Shown here: piece by piece, positions 1-13,200 of the stretch
How positions within the stretch are numbered: the first letter of the stretch is position 1
How the letters are laid out: the number at the start of each line of letters is the position of its first letter
NCBI GenBank assembly: GCA_021229015.1
Contig: CM037784.1
Location: 63,809,258 to 63,873,257, forward strand
Direction: 5' to 3'
DNA: 64,000 nucleotides
Origin: Solen grandis
Taxonomy: Eukaryota > Mollusca > Bivalvia > Adapedonta > Solenidae
Translations under genes and position numbers: made by a program
Notes under the pieces: model-generated
The model's input: the letters and a program-made list of their open reading frames with translations, nothing else
Database searches by the model: none
Told to the model about the DNA's origin: nothing

Positions 1-685
1 TGTGGAGTCAAAATCTAGGTCACCAGGTCAAATCTTCGAAAGACCTTGTGAACACTCTAGAGGCCACAGTTTTGGCCCAATCTTCATGAAACTTGGTCAG
101 GATGTTTGTCTACATGAAATTGGGTCATGTGGGGTCAAAAACTAGGTCACCAGGTCAAATCTTCGAAAAAACCTTGTGAACTCTCTAGAGGCCACAGTTT
201 TAGCCAAATCTTCAATAGATTTGGTGGTTTTCTAAATAATATATTGGATGAGTTGGATAATAAGTCACATGGGGTCAAAAATTAGGTCACCAGGTCAAAT
301 CTTGGAAAAACCTTGTGAACATGCTTGAGGCCACATTTTTGGCTCAATCTTCATGAAACTTTGCTAGAATGTTTGTCTTTATGCTATATCGGATAAGTTT
401 GAAATTGATTCATGTTGGGTCAAAAACTAGGTCACTAGGTCAAATCTTCGAAAAACCTTGTGAACACACTAGAGGCCTACATTTTATTCCCAGTTTTCAT
501 TAAACTTGATATGAGTGATGGCTGCATGAATTCCCAGTTGAGTGCAAATTCAGGTAGGATCAAAATGTAGGCCACTTAGTAAAATGTTAGAAAAACACTT
601 TAGGTGCCAGATTTTTTGTCATTATGCCCAACACAGCCATCTTAATCAGGTGAGCGACACAGGGCCACCTTGGCCCTCTTGTTTT
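1..685 (+). repeat. Tandem-unit interspersed repeat, truncated by window start
   Basis: Four diverged units of about 127-147 bp are visible, each carrying the phrase 'taggtcaccaggtcaaatct' near positions 14, 141, 280 and 427. The block ends at about 647-685 with 'caggtgagcga...ggccctcttgtttt', the same type of terminus found on the larger elements at 26.9-28.1 kb (+) and, inverted, at 42.8-44.4 kb and 58.6 kb. It is therefore the right part of an interspersed element that lies in an intron of the NAPE-PLD gene. No coding capacity is apparent. Confidence 0.75.
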
Positions 686-1031
686 CTAAACACTTGCAGA
701 TATTATTGATCCAATATTTGGTATGTGAGTCTACTACCATGAGTTACAGATCAAGTTCGAGTTTTGTTCCGATCCACTGATTTTTGACGAAATACAGGCC
801 TTAGACTAATAGAAAATTTCTTTAAAATAGCAGTTACAGATCAAGTTCGAGTTGCAGCGTGAAGAGGTGCGGGGGTTCTTAGTTTTCAATTTGCCAGTAG
901 GGGACTTAGTTTTACCTAAGCAATACTTTTAAAAGGCTTGTTGATTTTCCTGCTTTTGGGGTCTTGCTTCCTATGTTATACTGGTTATACATATCATATA
1001 AACATGTATGATAGTTGACTGGATGTTTCAG

Positions 1032-1149
1032 GTGGGTCTTAAGCTACCAGCATGTGAATCCTGAGGAAGCGGTGAAGATTCACCGCGATGTTCAGTCCCA
1101 GTACAGTATCGGGATACACTGGGGCACATTTAACACAATGTCTTGTGAG
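1032..1149 (+). CDS. NAPEPLD: NAPE-PLD penultimate exon, copy A (alternative)
   Basis: 118-nt exon bounded by 'gatgtttcag' and donor 'gtacct'. It contributes the last base of a split codon plus 39 codons. It keeps [15 protein letters not shown] and the IHWGTF zinc-ligand motif, but ends NTMSCE, one residue longer than the usual 38-codon exon and different from the ALANE-type ending of vertebrate NAPE-PLD. It shares about 26 of 38 residues with copy B at 2512. Both its ends have the same phases as copy B, so it can replace it; joining both in one mRNA shifts the frame. It could instead be the remnant of a tandemly duplicated gene whose terminal exon was lost, as no second terminal exon is visible between 1150 and 2511. 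Confidence 0.8.
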
Positions 1150-4100
1150 GTACCTACCCAGTACAGCTTGACTAGACTTGTATATATGTTACCAGAAAGA
1201 AAAATCTGACACCCCCCCTTCTCTGGCCTCAAGGGTTAAAAAATTGAACAGGGGCCTTTTTGGTTAATTGGTCTCACAAATGATGGCCTGACAAGTATAT
1301 ATAATGAATATTCATGCAAAAAGTAAAAGTCAGGTTTGACCTTAGGATCACCTTTAGGAACCAGGGACCTGTTTCAATAAACTTTTATGAAAAAAATCAT
1401 CATATTGGTAAATCCACAAATGAATTTTTATAATTTTTTCTTCATACAAAGTGATAAGTTTGTATAATGGAATGGGTCACCTTTCCTAATGTTTTACTGT
1501 GTAAATAATAAGTATTTAATAGATGCTGTGAAGGACAAAAATCTAAAGACTTAGATCAAACTTTGTTCATAAAACGTTTAGTGATGCAGGCCTCAGGGTT
1601 TAAAATTCCCAAGTTTGGCCACATATAAGGTTCTGATTTTGTGAAATGTTCTGTTTCCTGTTTAATAGTAACAAGTTATTTTGAGATATTCAGTCCAAAA
1701 AATATCTAGCAGATTACAATGCAGCCATCATTTGAATGAGGAAACCAAAAGTCAAACATTGCATCAAATTTCATAAAAAAAAAATATGTAACAGGAATAC
1801 AAAAATGGCATCACAGAGTTGCATCAGGGTTTTAATGAAGGTCATCTTTGTAAAATATTACCTTTGTTTGTCTTTAAGTCTTTAACTAACAAATCTTTCA
1901 AATAAGTTAGGCTGCCCTTAAATATTGTTCTTTCACTAATACCTTTTTGCTTTGATTCAGCCTTTGTTTTTTTGCAAAACATTTTTGGTATTTTTTTTTT
2001 ATAATTTTCCAATATTTGGTGGAAAAGGCGGTTTCGGTCAGGAGCAAGGTGTACAAAAGACAAGTGATCCCACCTTCATAGTGGATTTAATTGGAATGTA
2101 TGAAGTCTGTGGTGATTTGGTACTGTTATCTCTCATCAGCCATTCTAAAATGATAGATCCACTAGGGGCAGATAAACAAATCAAGAGTGGGGGAGTTGGG
2201 TAACCAAAGGGCAATAATCTCAGAGGTGAATTAACCCAGGGGCAGATAATCAGGGATGAGGGAACACCTTTGGGAAGATAATCTCAGCAGAAACTAAAAA
2301 AGGGGAAGATAATCTCAATGGCAGAAATCTAGGAAAATATTATCCCAGTTAAACCCCAGGGAAAAATAATCAATGTTAGATTATCAATGGGGAGAGAACC
2401 AAGGTGTTGACAACAGATTGACGGCCAAAGTGTAGACAACCAAGGGCAGATAATGTAGGGGAATTAATGATTAGTGGATACTATAGGAAGGAAACTGGTA
2501 TATCATTGCAGGTTCATTTTGAAGTACCAACACTGTGATCCTGAGGAAGCAGTGAAGATCCATAGGGACATTCAGTCAAAGCAGTCCGTGGGAATTCATT
2601 GGGGCACGTTCACCTTGACTAATGAGGTACTGATCTAGCTTCAGAGATGTTAGTATCCAGACATATTGCAGCACATCAGGTTGCCTTACCATGTGTCTAG
2701 ACAACCCTTTACCACTGTAATACACCATTTCCAGCATGATGCGCTGTAGGGAAACTAGATCAGACTGAAAGCAAATTTTGTTCTGAACAGATTTTGTTAC
2801 TTTTTGCATGATCTCTAAAGCACTGAACGGTAAAGAATAAAGCTGATGAAGCTGTGGGGTACCTGCAGACTGATCGGGTTTTATACTGGTTACACCAGTA
2901 ATTTTCTTGTTGGTCTTAAGTGGTAGAGGGACAACAGTCATAGTTTGGCTTGATATAGCTTTGAAATGTTGTTTGTTCTTTAAACTTCCATAATTTATCA
3001 GTGTAAGTTTCCACCTTTTACCAACATGAACTTCAAAAATGATATCAAAATTATCTTTTATAATTTATCAACTTGAGCATATCAATTTATCAACACTTTC
3101 TAGTCTTTGTGGAGATAAAATAGGTCCCACTTCACCTATGGTTTGGGGATTATCTCACATTCATGGCAAGGTAAACACCATCAGTGTTACAATCAAATTA
3201 TGTCCTTTTCTGTTTAAACTGGGTCAATCTTTGATCAAATGATATAGGATATTCTGATGATTTCATTTGGCTACATCTGTAAACATTGGAAAAATGTCTT
3301 TTGGAAAATACGCTCACCTGTTTCTGAGCTTCCCCAACATTTAAGTTCACAACCCCTTATGTGTTTGAACTTAAGTGTTAACACTAGACCATAACACCCT
3401 GCCTTGTCAAAATATCCAGTAAAAAAAAAATGAAAAGAAAATGAAACAAAGCAGCCATATCCTTGTAGTGATTTATGTTTTATATATAATATCAGCAAGC
3501 TGGAGCTCTGTGGTGGCCATTTTTGTTTCTTTAAACTGACAAAGAAATATCTATTCTAGAATTCAAAATTCATTCTGAGATTTTTCCTCCTCCATAGGGT
3601 AAACAGCTGGGGGATTAAGAATAGGTGGTGCTTTGAAACATATATAGGTGATTTTTTTCTAATGAATTTGTAACATGTTCAATTTAAGTAATAATTTCTG
3701 CAAAGAGGTTTTAATCCTATATAATCCTACAACAAATTAATAATCCAGGATCCATGATATGAATCATTGTTATATTGGAACATGTATTTGCATTATAATG
3801 AAGCACTAATGATCTACACAGTACATACTTTATAATTGCTTACAACTTGGGTTGTGGTGTTGTGTATGAAATTTCTTAGTGAATGTTGATAATTGATTAA
3901 ACTTATGATAATTATTTTTTCTAATAAAAAAAACAACAACTCAAAAAACAGCAGTTTTACTAATTATGATAATAATAATGATAAGAATTATACAAAATTC
4001 CTTACTGCTGTAGGGTTGGACCAGTACTTTGCCTGGAAATGTCATGAAATATTCTTACTTCAGATGGTGACTAAACCCACAATCTTCTGTACCCATAGTC

Positions 4101-4333
4101 ATGTATGCTTCCAAAATATATTTTGCACTCCTTCATCATAAATCTTATAAACTATGTCATCCATCTCCCATGTTTTACCTGTACAGTTCTACCTGGAGCC
4201 CCCCAACGAGGTGAGAAAGGTGATGAAGAAAGAGCGCCTGGATGAGAAAAAGTTCTGCAGCCTCTGCCATGGGGAGACGTGGGTGGTTGGCGAGGCAAGA
4301 CCAGACCCGCCCTTTATGCCCAATGAACCATAG
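1032..4333 (+). CDS. NAPEPLD: NAPE-hydrolysing phospholipase D, 3' exons (partial gene)
   Basis: C-terminal part of an N-acyl-phosphatidylethanolamine phospholipase D. This membrane-associated zinc metallo-beta-lactamase-fold enzyme releases N-acylethanolamines such as anandamide from NAPE. Visible coding exons are 1032-1149 and 2512-2626, two versions of the same exon, and the terminal exon 4187-4333 with stop TAG at 4331. The penultimate exon encodes [15 protein letters not shown] and then IHWGTF, where the histidine corresponds to zinc ligand His343 of the human enzyme. The last exon opens FYLEPP, aligning to HYLEPP in vertebrates, and adds 48 residues; its tail after the conserved start is diverged ([12 protein letters not shown]). 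All splice sites are AG/GT: the upstream intron splits a codon after two bases and the downstream intron is phase 0. Earlier exons, with the HxHxDH motif, lie upstream of the window. Family assignment is strong; which exon is used is not knowable from DNA. Confidence 0.9.
2217..2465 (+). repeat. Degenerate short-unit repeat in NAPE-PLD intron
   Basis: A run of imperfect copies of a purine-rich unit around 'ggggcagataatc', 'gggaagataatctcag' and 'gggaaaaataatcaatg', each about 25-35 nt apart, lies in the intron between the two alternative exon copies and ends about 50 nt before the acceptor of copy B. No protein or RNA gene is seen. Whether it matters for exon choice is unknown; it is recorded because of its position. 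Confidence 0.5.
2512..2626 (+). CDS. NAPEPLD: NAPE-PLD penultimate exon, copy B (canonical-like)
   Basis: 115-nt exon bounded by 'tatcattgcag' and donor 'gtactg'. It gives one base of a split codon plus 38 codons, the same length as the corresponding stretch of the human protein. It reads [19 protein letters not shown], then [11 protein letters not shown], and joins in phase 0 to FYLEPP of the terminal exon at 4187. The L-K-Y-Q-H start and the TLTNE end match vertebrate NAPE-PLD better than copy A does, so this is probably the ancestral version. Confidence 0.88.
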
Positions 4334-6339
4334 AAGATGACAAAGAAGAAACAAGGTGGAGTAGAATGAGACCCCAAGGATATGCATGACTGTGGACTCT
4401 TGGCTTCTCTATTGGATGCCTGGTTAGGAACCAGGATTGAAAAAGACATTTCCAATCTTTACAGAAACCTTCAAGTCAAATTATTTGATTATCCAAAAGC
4501 TACTCTTAGATACAATGTGGTCAGTAGTTACACATTTGAACACTTGTCTGATCTTAGTTTGGTATGTTGTATAACTTTTAAATACTGGTTTTTACTAGAA
4601 AAATCGATGGAGAAAAAAGGAAAGATCTGTTGGATTTATGTACAGATTGTGGATAAACCCCCCCCCCCCCCCAGGGGAACTATTAGGTTTTGCCAGTGAT
4701 TATTCACCGGTAACCTGTCAACTCTTTAGAGCTATCAAGGTAATCTCCTATGTAGCCAGTATAATGGTTTATCATTCTGTGTGTTATGGTAGTTCACAGG
4801 ATGATCTGTTGCAAAGTCCACCACTCCATTTTGTGCTTACTGATACTGAAATACTAGAGTATACTTTTTATCATACCCACTTCCCGGATGATTTTTTCTA
4901 ATTATTTCATCTCCAAACAAATATTGCTAGCTAGGAAGGGGAAAAGTGTTTACTTAAATAGTTTGTAAAATAAGAATATGTTCCTACCCTTAGTATTTCT
5001 TAGCATTAGGAATTGTTTGTGGAACACAAGTCTAGCAACTTGCAGGGTAATTTGGTTTACTGTGGTTAAACACATTTTTATATAGTATATTTGAAATGTA
5101 TACAGTACGGACATTTATCATGTGACATTATGCTTAAACAGCTGTTTCCAGTTTTGTATAACCATCACGTGTTGTCTTATATTTAACATGTCACATATAA
5201 CTTTTAGGCCGAATTACATCACTCCACATCACACGCGTGTATCCTATATACATGCATTGTGTGTTGAACTTGAACAGCTGAATTAAATGTGTTTGATGCA
5301 ACTAACTTTGATCTAAAAGATGTATTTTTTACATGATGTTGAAAATGTATGAGAAATCAGTTATAATTTACAACTAGCTAGAGGCTAGCTTAATAACATT
5401 TTCATGAAATTGTAATATTATTTTCTTCTTTGGATTGGTGTCCATGTAATTAGTAAAAGTTTGGACTAATACACAGACAGTGCAAATGTATGGGTCCTGC
5501 AAATGCTCTAGAATTTTCATTTTATTTGTTTTGAGAGAGAAAAGCCTTCATATCCATAAATAAATCTGGGACAAAATCTTACAAACATGTTGTGACTATG
5601 CGTCATATGTAGATGTGCATTTCCTCATTTGATGATTTTCAAATTTACTGATAAAGTTTGTCAAAGATTGTTTATATGATGAAATTCAGACTCAAGGGAG
5701 CATTTCACTGAATACCAACAAATTTCATCCTAGTCGTAAGAATGTTTTTTAACATTGTAACTCTTTAATTCTTTTTTATGTATTTAAAGTGTCCCATTTC
5801 ATTGTATTACAAAAACTTTTTATGAAGAAAACCAGGCCAATTCTTATTAACATATGTGGAATTTACACATAAGTAGATATTTTTCAAACAAGGATAAGGA
5901 AAACAGGTCTTAGATCTTTTGTTCTATTCTATTCATCAGATTTTACTTTTATTTAAAAATGACTTACTGTGAATCTTTCTTATGACTGCATTTTAGAGTT
6001 ATGGCCCTTAGAAATTTCTCTACATATATAATACAGGCACATCTACTACTTCAGTATTTTTTATTGATTTCTTTTTATGTCAAAGCAGTATGTTGTGTTA
6101 TAAATCACCTGCAGTAATAGATCTAGTTTTGTTTAATCCTTACAATGCTGTGGGCACTTGTGACTGCCTTGCAGTCTGATCATGGTCTGCACTGGTAACT
6201 ATTCTGTCAATAAATTTTCAGTAAGCAACTCCTTGAACAACTAATCATAGTCTAAAATGGAGAAAGGAAAATTCCTGTTAAGAAATTCAGCTTTGTAAAA
6301 GTTAAGGTTGTTAAACATCCATTTCCATCATCTGTTGAA

Positions 6340-6960
6340 TGGGATGGATGTTGTGGATCTCTTTGATACAATCACTTGTGATATTTAATCATAGCCATTT
6401 GTTTGTTTTGTATATTTTATATCGAGGGCTTGCAAAACTAAATGTTGTAAATGATTCTTTATTCATATGTAGTTACTGTAGTTTTGCATGTAGTAGTAGT
6501 ATGTAGTGTATATTTAGTGTATAATATTAGGTACTATCAGGACACTAGATCTGACAAAATGTGAGGGTAAATATTTTATCAGGGTGAACTAGTATGACTA
6601 GTCTGTCTGATTTGGTCGTCCTTTGTCTTCAAGTGCTTAACCAATATGGGGCCAAAAACTATTTCGGCATCAAAGAGGGATACATGTGTTTGCATGTTCT
6701 TTTTTTATTGTCTTTCGTTCATCTGTATGTCTCTTTGCTACAATCACTAGCGATATTCAATCACAGCTATTTGTTTTTATATGTTTGTTTATATTGTGTA
6801 GAATTTTGGTACTAAAGTAGACCTGCTAAATGTGAGAATATTATTTTTTATCAAGATGAACTAGCATGACTAGTCTGTCTGTTTTGGTTGTCCTTTGTTT
6901 TCAAGTGCTTTACCCACCTGGGGCTTTTAATACCATACTGCAATATCAAGCTTGGTACCA
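6340..6960 (+). repeat. Diverged local duplication
   Basis: The phrase 'gactagtctgtctg.tttgg' with 'tcctttgt.ttcaagtgctt' occurs at about 6597 and again at about 6867. A second shared phrase, 'caatcact.g.gatatt.aatca', occurs near 6370 and 6741. The spacings differ (about 270 and 370 nt), so this is an old, rearranged tandem duplication of a non-coding unit. Confidence 0.6.
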
Positions 6961-7029
6961 TACCATAACTGATGTTATGTCAGCCAATATCAAGATGAAT
7001 ATAAATGTCACTCACTGTCAAACCAGTGA

Positions 7030-7140
7030 AAACTTCACCAACATGCAAATGCATGTGGACCGTAACATTTTACTTCATATAGACTTGACGCATTGGCAAA
7101 CAGAACAGACCCAGATCAGACAGCTCCTATTGGGTTAATA
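7030..7140 (+). repeat. Partial copy of TTAA-type MITE
   Basis: The segment 'acttcatatagacttgacg' followed by 'cattggcaaacagaacagac' and 'cagatcagacagctcctat' matches the left half of the elements at 12,004 and 15,868, and it ends at 'gggttaat'. No coding capacity. Confidence 0.6.
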
Positions 7141-10100
7141 TATCCTGGCTGCACAGAGATGGGGGCTATGTAAGAATTATGCTAGTCCTTTCCAACTAAG
7201 TCACATTTTATACATGTAAAACAAGGTGGAGTGCAGGGGTAACAATCACCTTCAGTGATAGTTAAAGGTTTTAACAGCTCGACACAGCTGGCTGACCTGG
7301 ATCTACTCTGTTTACTGAGGTATGAAAACCTGTTTTAGGTCAATTTGCTACCACACTCATTGTAATATGAGAATGAAATCAATAGGTAAGCTGAACCATA
7401 AACCAGAACTTCTCACACACAAACATTTGAATAGTAACTGATTTGTTTTTGCCCCAGAATTGTGTAATGTTTGTTTCATGTATTTAAAACTGTAAATACA
7501 GTCAAGACTGTCTTTCCATCTGAGTTAGCCAAAAAGGTCAAATAAGAAAGGGAGTCACATAAGACAATCCCTCAATATTTTAAGTTAAAGACAGTTGTTT
7601 AATACTGTGCAAGGGTGCACGTGTATTTTGTACTTTAATAATTGCTTGTAATAGCCAACAGTTAAATAATTATGCTTGTGTTTATAATAATGAAATACAG
7701 TTGAACCTGTATTAAGCAGCCAACTGTATTAAGAAGTCCACCTGTATTTACTGGTCAGTTTAATACTACCAAACTAGTACTTTGTTATATGTTGCCTTCA
7801 TTTAGTTACCACCTCTGTTAAATGGTCATTTTCTCTTGTTCTCTTCACTGACTGCTTAAGGACAGGTTTGACTGTATATTCACATCCCATCGACCTTGTT
7901 TTGAGGTCTGAAAGTTTTACAATGATAGGAAAGTTCAGACTTTCGGAATTCCAAATAAAAGGAGTTCCATGTATTACAAATCCTGAAACCATTATACCTT
8001 ATTTAAGGTAGGATGAGACAGACTGTAGCTAAAAACAGACTCGCTAAGACAGTCTGGACTGTATATAGTTGATATTAAAGAATTTTATCATTAGTTATTT
8101 GTTAAAGAGAGTTCGAGTTTCTTGTTAAGCTGAATTAAAAGGTAAAATAAAATGGTAGGTTTAATTTTGTTCATTGTCTTTCTAAACACCATATCCCAAT
8201 TTATAATGTGTTCTCATGGTACAACATTGAAGATCAATAAAAGTTCACCTACATAAACAATGGAAGCAGCATATTTAAAGAAAAGTCAACAGTTACAAAT
8301 AGAAACAATATTGCAGAATATGCAAAAATAGCATTATATAGCCATATCAGGTCAGTCAAGTGCTGAATGGGATTTCATCAAAATGTTCATCTATAATTCA
8401 TGTTTTTTTAGTTTGTTTTTAGTTTTGATTTTTAAACAGTTTCAAAGTCCATAGATAAGGGTCACTAAACTAGGACATACATGAAATAGGCTTATAACCA
8501 AACAATGCACTAGTACGAAAACAAATGAGATTACCTGTAAATTAGTGTAAACATGCTTCTCAAGTTTCATTTGGGAAATTATTTTTGGCATTATACTAAA
8601 CCCTCTGAACACTAATAGGCTTGTGCTAGTACTTTGTGCCTATGACAATCTAAAAGCAATTTAGCTCTAGGTCTGGGTCAAGCCTAAAACCTAACTATGG
8701 AGCCAAATATTCTACCTTTCACACTAAACACTCAGTCACAGTCTGATCTCATCAGCTTGCTATTTGTTGTGTAGGATTTTACCATTTTGAAGATTAATGA
8801 CTGAAATACTGTCAGCAGGACGTTAAGCACAATAAACAATCTAAACGTTACTGTGACTGTATTTAAGTCTTACCTGTTAGGCGATGTCCAGCTATACACA
8901 GATGAAGGAAGACCAGGAAGGCATAGAGGCATCCCGGGTAGAACCATCAACCTACCATAAGCCTGCTGGAAGGCTTTATATGAAAATTTCAAGTGACCCT
9001 GCCTGGACTCAACACATCAAAGACGGCCACTAATACAACCAACCCAGTTGGATATTTGTGCAGAAAAAATTTCTTTATCAAATTCGTCAAAGAAAAAAAA
9101 TAATGAAAATATGTATAGTGTAGATCCATCACAACATACTCCATTTTACTGTGACCATTAAATAAAATCGATTAAAATTCAATTAAAATTAAAATTCAAA
9201 TCCTGGGCCCCAGATCTATGATGTCATACAACTAAAATATGACAGGTTCAATATAACATGATACCTATAGTATATGATTGGGGCTCCCAAAACAGCCTTG
9301 GAATGGATCTTCACTGCTCAGTTTCTCATGGAATTAAGTAAAACACTAAAACATTACAGCATTATATTTTAATAAATGAATATATTAATCCTGATACACA
9401 CAAAATAAGACAGACAACATAATTTAACAATTATAAACAAACCTGTAGTAATCTCAGTGAATCAAAACATGTTTATCACAAATAGTCTGTCAGTACATCT
9501 CATTTACTGAATGTAAAGTGTCCGGAAAACTGATGTACAACCTTAAGATTTGTCGCAGATTTTATTATAATTATTTATATAAATTTAATGAAATTTAAAA
9601 GAAGACAGAGAAGATGACGGAACTAGTGGCTATTAACGTAAGCTGCAGACGCAGTACAAATTTCAATGTGCTCCATTATTACACAAAATCCAAACTCTAA
9701 TATAGCCCAACAGTAGACCCAAAGTCTGTATTTTGTGATATTTAGTAAACTGAAGATGCATTTTCACACTTCCATGATCCAGTATCTAGACCTTAACTCC
9801 AAATGGAGCTGCACTGTGTATACAAAAAGAGGTATTTCCATATTTTTGTAAATGGAAGACAAAGGCATACTTTTTTTACTTCCCCAAGAGCATCACTTGT
9901 GTGTATGTGTGGAGTGGAGGAGGCAGGTCTGGATAAGCTCTCAAGTTAAACACATACCTGAGTGACATGTTCCTTTATAGCATAGTCATCTCTTACCATT
10001 CCTGGTATAACAATCACAGTATCACTGTATCTCATTCTAACCTTCTCTATACATGAATATTATTACATCAAAATCATGCAATTTCTATTAAAAACCATTC

Positions 10101-10202
10101 ACTAACTCAGTACCCTTCTTAAAATTATATCTCTAACTGAATTTTTCTTCCTCATTTTATGTGGAACAAATCTGGGAATGAACTACAAAGCAGAAAAGTA
10201 TC

Positions 10203-13200
10203 TCAATCATCCACAGTAATGGACAGTCCACGGATCTCAACCAGGGTTTGATTGATTCTCTGCTTACGTTCAACCTCAGACAGTTTGGAGTCCTGAAAGA
10301 GTTCAGAAGCAACCTCACTGTACACTTTGTGTGCCTCAGTGTTGTACGACAACTGAGATCTCATAAGAGCATCGAACGAGGGTGCAAAGTAATCTATTCG
10401 TCCCTCATAAAATTGTGGAAGGTCCTGTCGCAGCGCTAGATTCTGGGAAGTGAAATCATCTTTAGCTGCATCTAGGGCCTTCTTGTTCTGTGGAGTACAC
10501 ACATAACACAGTATAGCACTGAGAGTAAAATGACATCAATAGTTTATAGCAATCAATTTTGCATAATGGATTATTTATAACAATCACGGAATGTGGAATC
10601 AATTTAGTGTGATGGGTTCTTTGGCATGCTTTCTTTCTATTTAAAAACAACTGGTCAAAAACATTCTCGCTAATAAAAAACACAAAATAAAGATCCTGCA
10701 GATCATACACATTTCTGGATGTTTAATGAAACATTCAAATACTACAAACAGAATGATTTCCTTTCTTGCATATCTTATAAATTACAGGATGTTTCCAACC
10801 AATATGCTGGGATAATAAGTCTTAATGAACACCCCTTTCTGACAACACTGCACTTACTGAGTCCCGTTTGACTAAATTCTGACCCGTCCTCTCTCTCTCC
10901 TGGTACTTATCAAACTTGACCTGTGACCTTGTGTACTCCTGCAGACTCTGATCTCGCTTCTTAATGGCCGACTGGACTGCTGGGAACACGCTGCTGAACC
11001 TACAATCACAGTTTACATGATAAGGTATGACTTGTTACCATGGTTATGTTATACTTGCTACCATAGAGAAATTTGATTGATAAGATGGCTATGTTGTTAC
11101 CATGGTAATGTTGCCTGGTTACCATGGTTATGTTTCAGTAATTACCATAATATTTTAGATATTACACATAACTTCCTTCCATGCCTGATGGTGATGTTTG
11201 ACATGTTGCTATGGTGATAACTGACTTGTTAGCAGTATTATAACAATTTTGTTACTATGGTGATAACTGACATGTTCTACAAGAGAAATAACATGCAAAT
11301 GAATGCCATGCCCCCACAGGGAACCTTAGACATTGGGGGTCAAGGTCATTTGAAGGTCAAGGTTACCTGGCGGGTAGAGCTCATCAAGGTGCATGCAACT
11401 GTGAAGTTTGGAGGCTGTAGGTGGAAGGACTTCAATGTTATGGTCAAGGTTAAAGTTTTGTGATTAACAGACAAAAATATAAACAGATAGACAAAAAACA
11501 ATATGCCCCCAATCTATTGATAGAGGGGCATATAAATCATTATGATACATTATACAGATATGATACCATGTTAGTGTCTGATGACATTTTTAAACCCTAA
11601 ACTGTATTTGAACAAGCAAACAGATAAACTTTTATATTCACTGGGGCAAGAATACCACCTCATAGGTTTTTTTGCTGGGTTTTATCTAATCCAACATTAT
11701 ATAACTAACTTAATTTACTTGAAACATAGTGCTGTCATAATATAATAGAAAACATAGTGCTATCATAATTATAATGTAGTATAAAACAGACATCTGGCAT
11801 GATACTAAAAATGTTCAAAAAAATCCTATTAAACACCATACCAAACTGACATGGAACTACTTTTCTAGGATAAGCAAGCAAGTGATTTATAACAGTACCA
11901 TTAAATCTAAATTTTGAATGTCAGAGCCAAGGGGTCAGACATCAGGGGCCTTTTTCACTATACTTTGTATGAAAAAATCTTCTTATGTGTAAATTCACAA
12001 AACTTAACCCTTTACTTCAATAGACTCATTTGACACATTGGCAAACAGAGCAGACCCAGATCAGACAGCTCCTATAGGAGCTATGTTTGCAAGGTCTCCT
12101 ATGTTTGCTAATACCATATTGTGGCTCAGTTTCTACACAGTCTGTGTGGCAAAGAAATATACAATGTTTCATTTACCATTTTAAAGTTCAGTAAATTAAT
12201 ATTCATAAAGCCATTAATTTGTTCATGAATATTCATTAGGTAAAGGGTCAAAATGCATTATACTTGTGAGTTTTATCTTCACTATAGTAATGAGTTTTTA
12301 TATAAAGCAATACAAAGTTCTCATTTCCTTATGCTTTATTGTGCAAATAAAAAATGGGTAGACACTACTTAGGCCAACAATCTTACTGCTAAGATCCAAT
12401 TTGTTCATACAGTGTACACAATAAAGTATTTAAAAAAGACTTACTTTTTCATGGGCTCCACAACAGTCTTTTGAATATTAGTGTTCTGAAAACATATAAA
12501 TAAAGATTCTTGTACACACAATCAAAATGAAGAGGTGGTATTCCAAACCTTACTAGATCATTGTTTTTTTTGTGGGTTTTTTTTTGGTTTTTTTTTTTGG
12601 GGGGGGGGGGTTTAATTTTACTGTTGTTGTTTTGCCAATTCATGGAATTCTTATCAAGAAAACTGCAGTATGCTGAGTATGGTCAATAACTAGAAAATTA
12701 TTACTTAAACAAGAAAGTCAGTAGAACTGACAGATGCTCCCCAAAGAACGTCATTGTTACAAATAAGGCCTTGGTCAGTGGGTGGGAGGATATGTTAAGG
12801 ACCGGAATGGGATCAGCACATGCTTATCATGTATAGAATCCAGGTAATGTACATCTCCTCTTGGTAATAAAGCTTCACATAAAAAGTTTTGTTGAAATCA
12901 AGCCGTCAGTTCCTGAGAAATAGTCCGGACAAGGAAAGTGTGACGGACGAACGAACGAACGGACGGACAAAGCGGCAACTATATGCGTCACCTTCAGTGA
13001 GCATAAAAAAAAGGTAAAAAAAAGCTCTTAACTCTCTAAACAGTAAACCATATTATATATTCTTGTTCCTTTTGATGAGACAGAAGATAAAATGGTAAAT
13101 ACTTTGGTGTCCCCCAAGATCACACAGGGGTCAGGCCCCACCCCCAAAATTTTACTTAGGACCTTTCAGCTCAAAGCTGTTGAAATCCCCATTCCTAAAT

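Larger units (their letters stand above)
4334..10202. other. Intergenic / 3' UTR stretch with no gene seen
   Basis: Between the NAPE-PLD stop and the convergent BIN3 stop I see no conserved coding exon. The first part is presumably the NAPE-PLD 3' UTR. AATAAA hexamers occur near 5560 and 8236 (+) and, on the other strand, near 9557, the last a possible BIN3 polyadenylation signal. A poly-C run sits at about 4659-4672. The remainder is AT-rich with short repeat copies described separately. Confidence 0.5.

Noticed and set aside
2576..2941. 121-codon minus-strand open frame over NAPE-PLD copy B
   Set aside because: Overlaps a conserved + strand exon and the following intron; no homology recognised.
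4382..4901. Open frames just downstream of the NAPE-PLD stop
   Set aside because: They begin after the conserved C terminus, cross a poly-C tract and show no domain; presumed 3' UTR.
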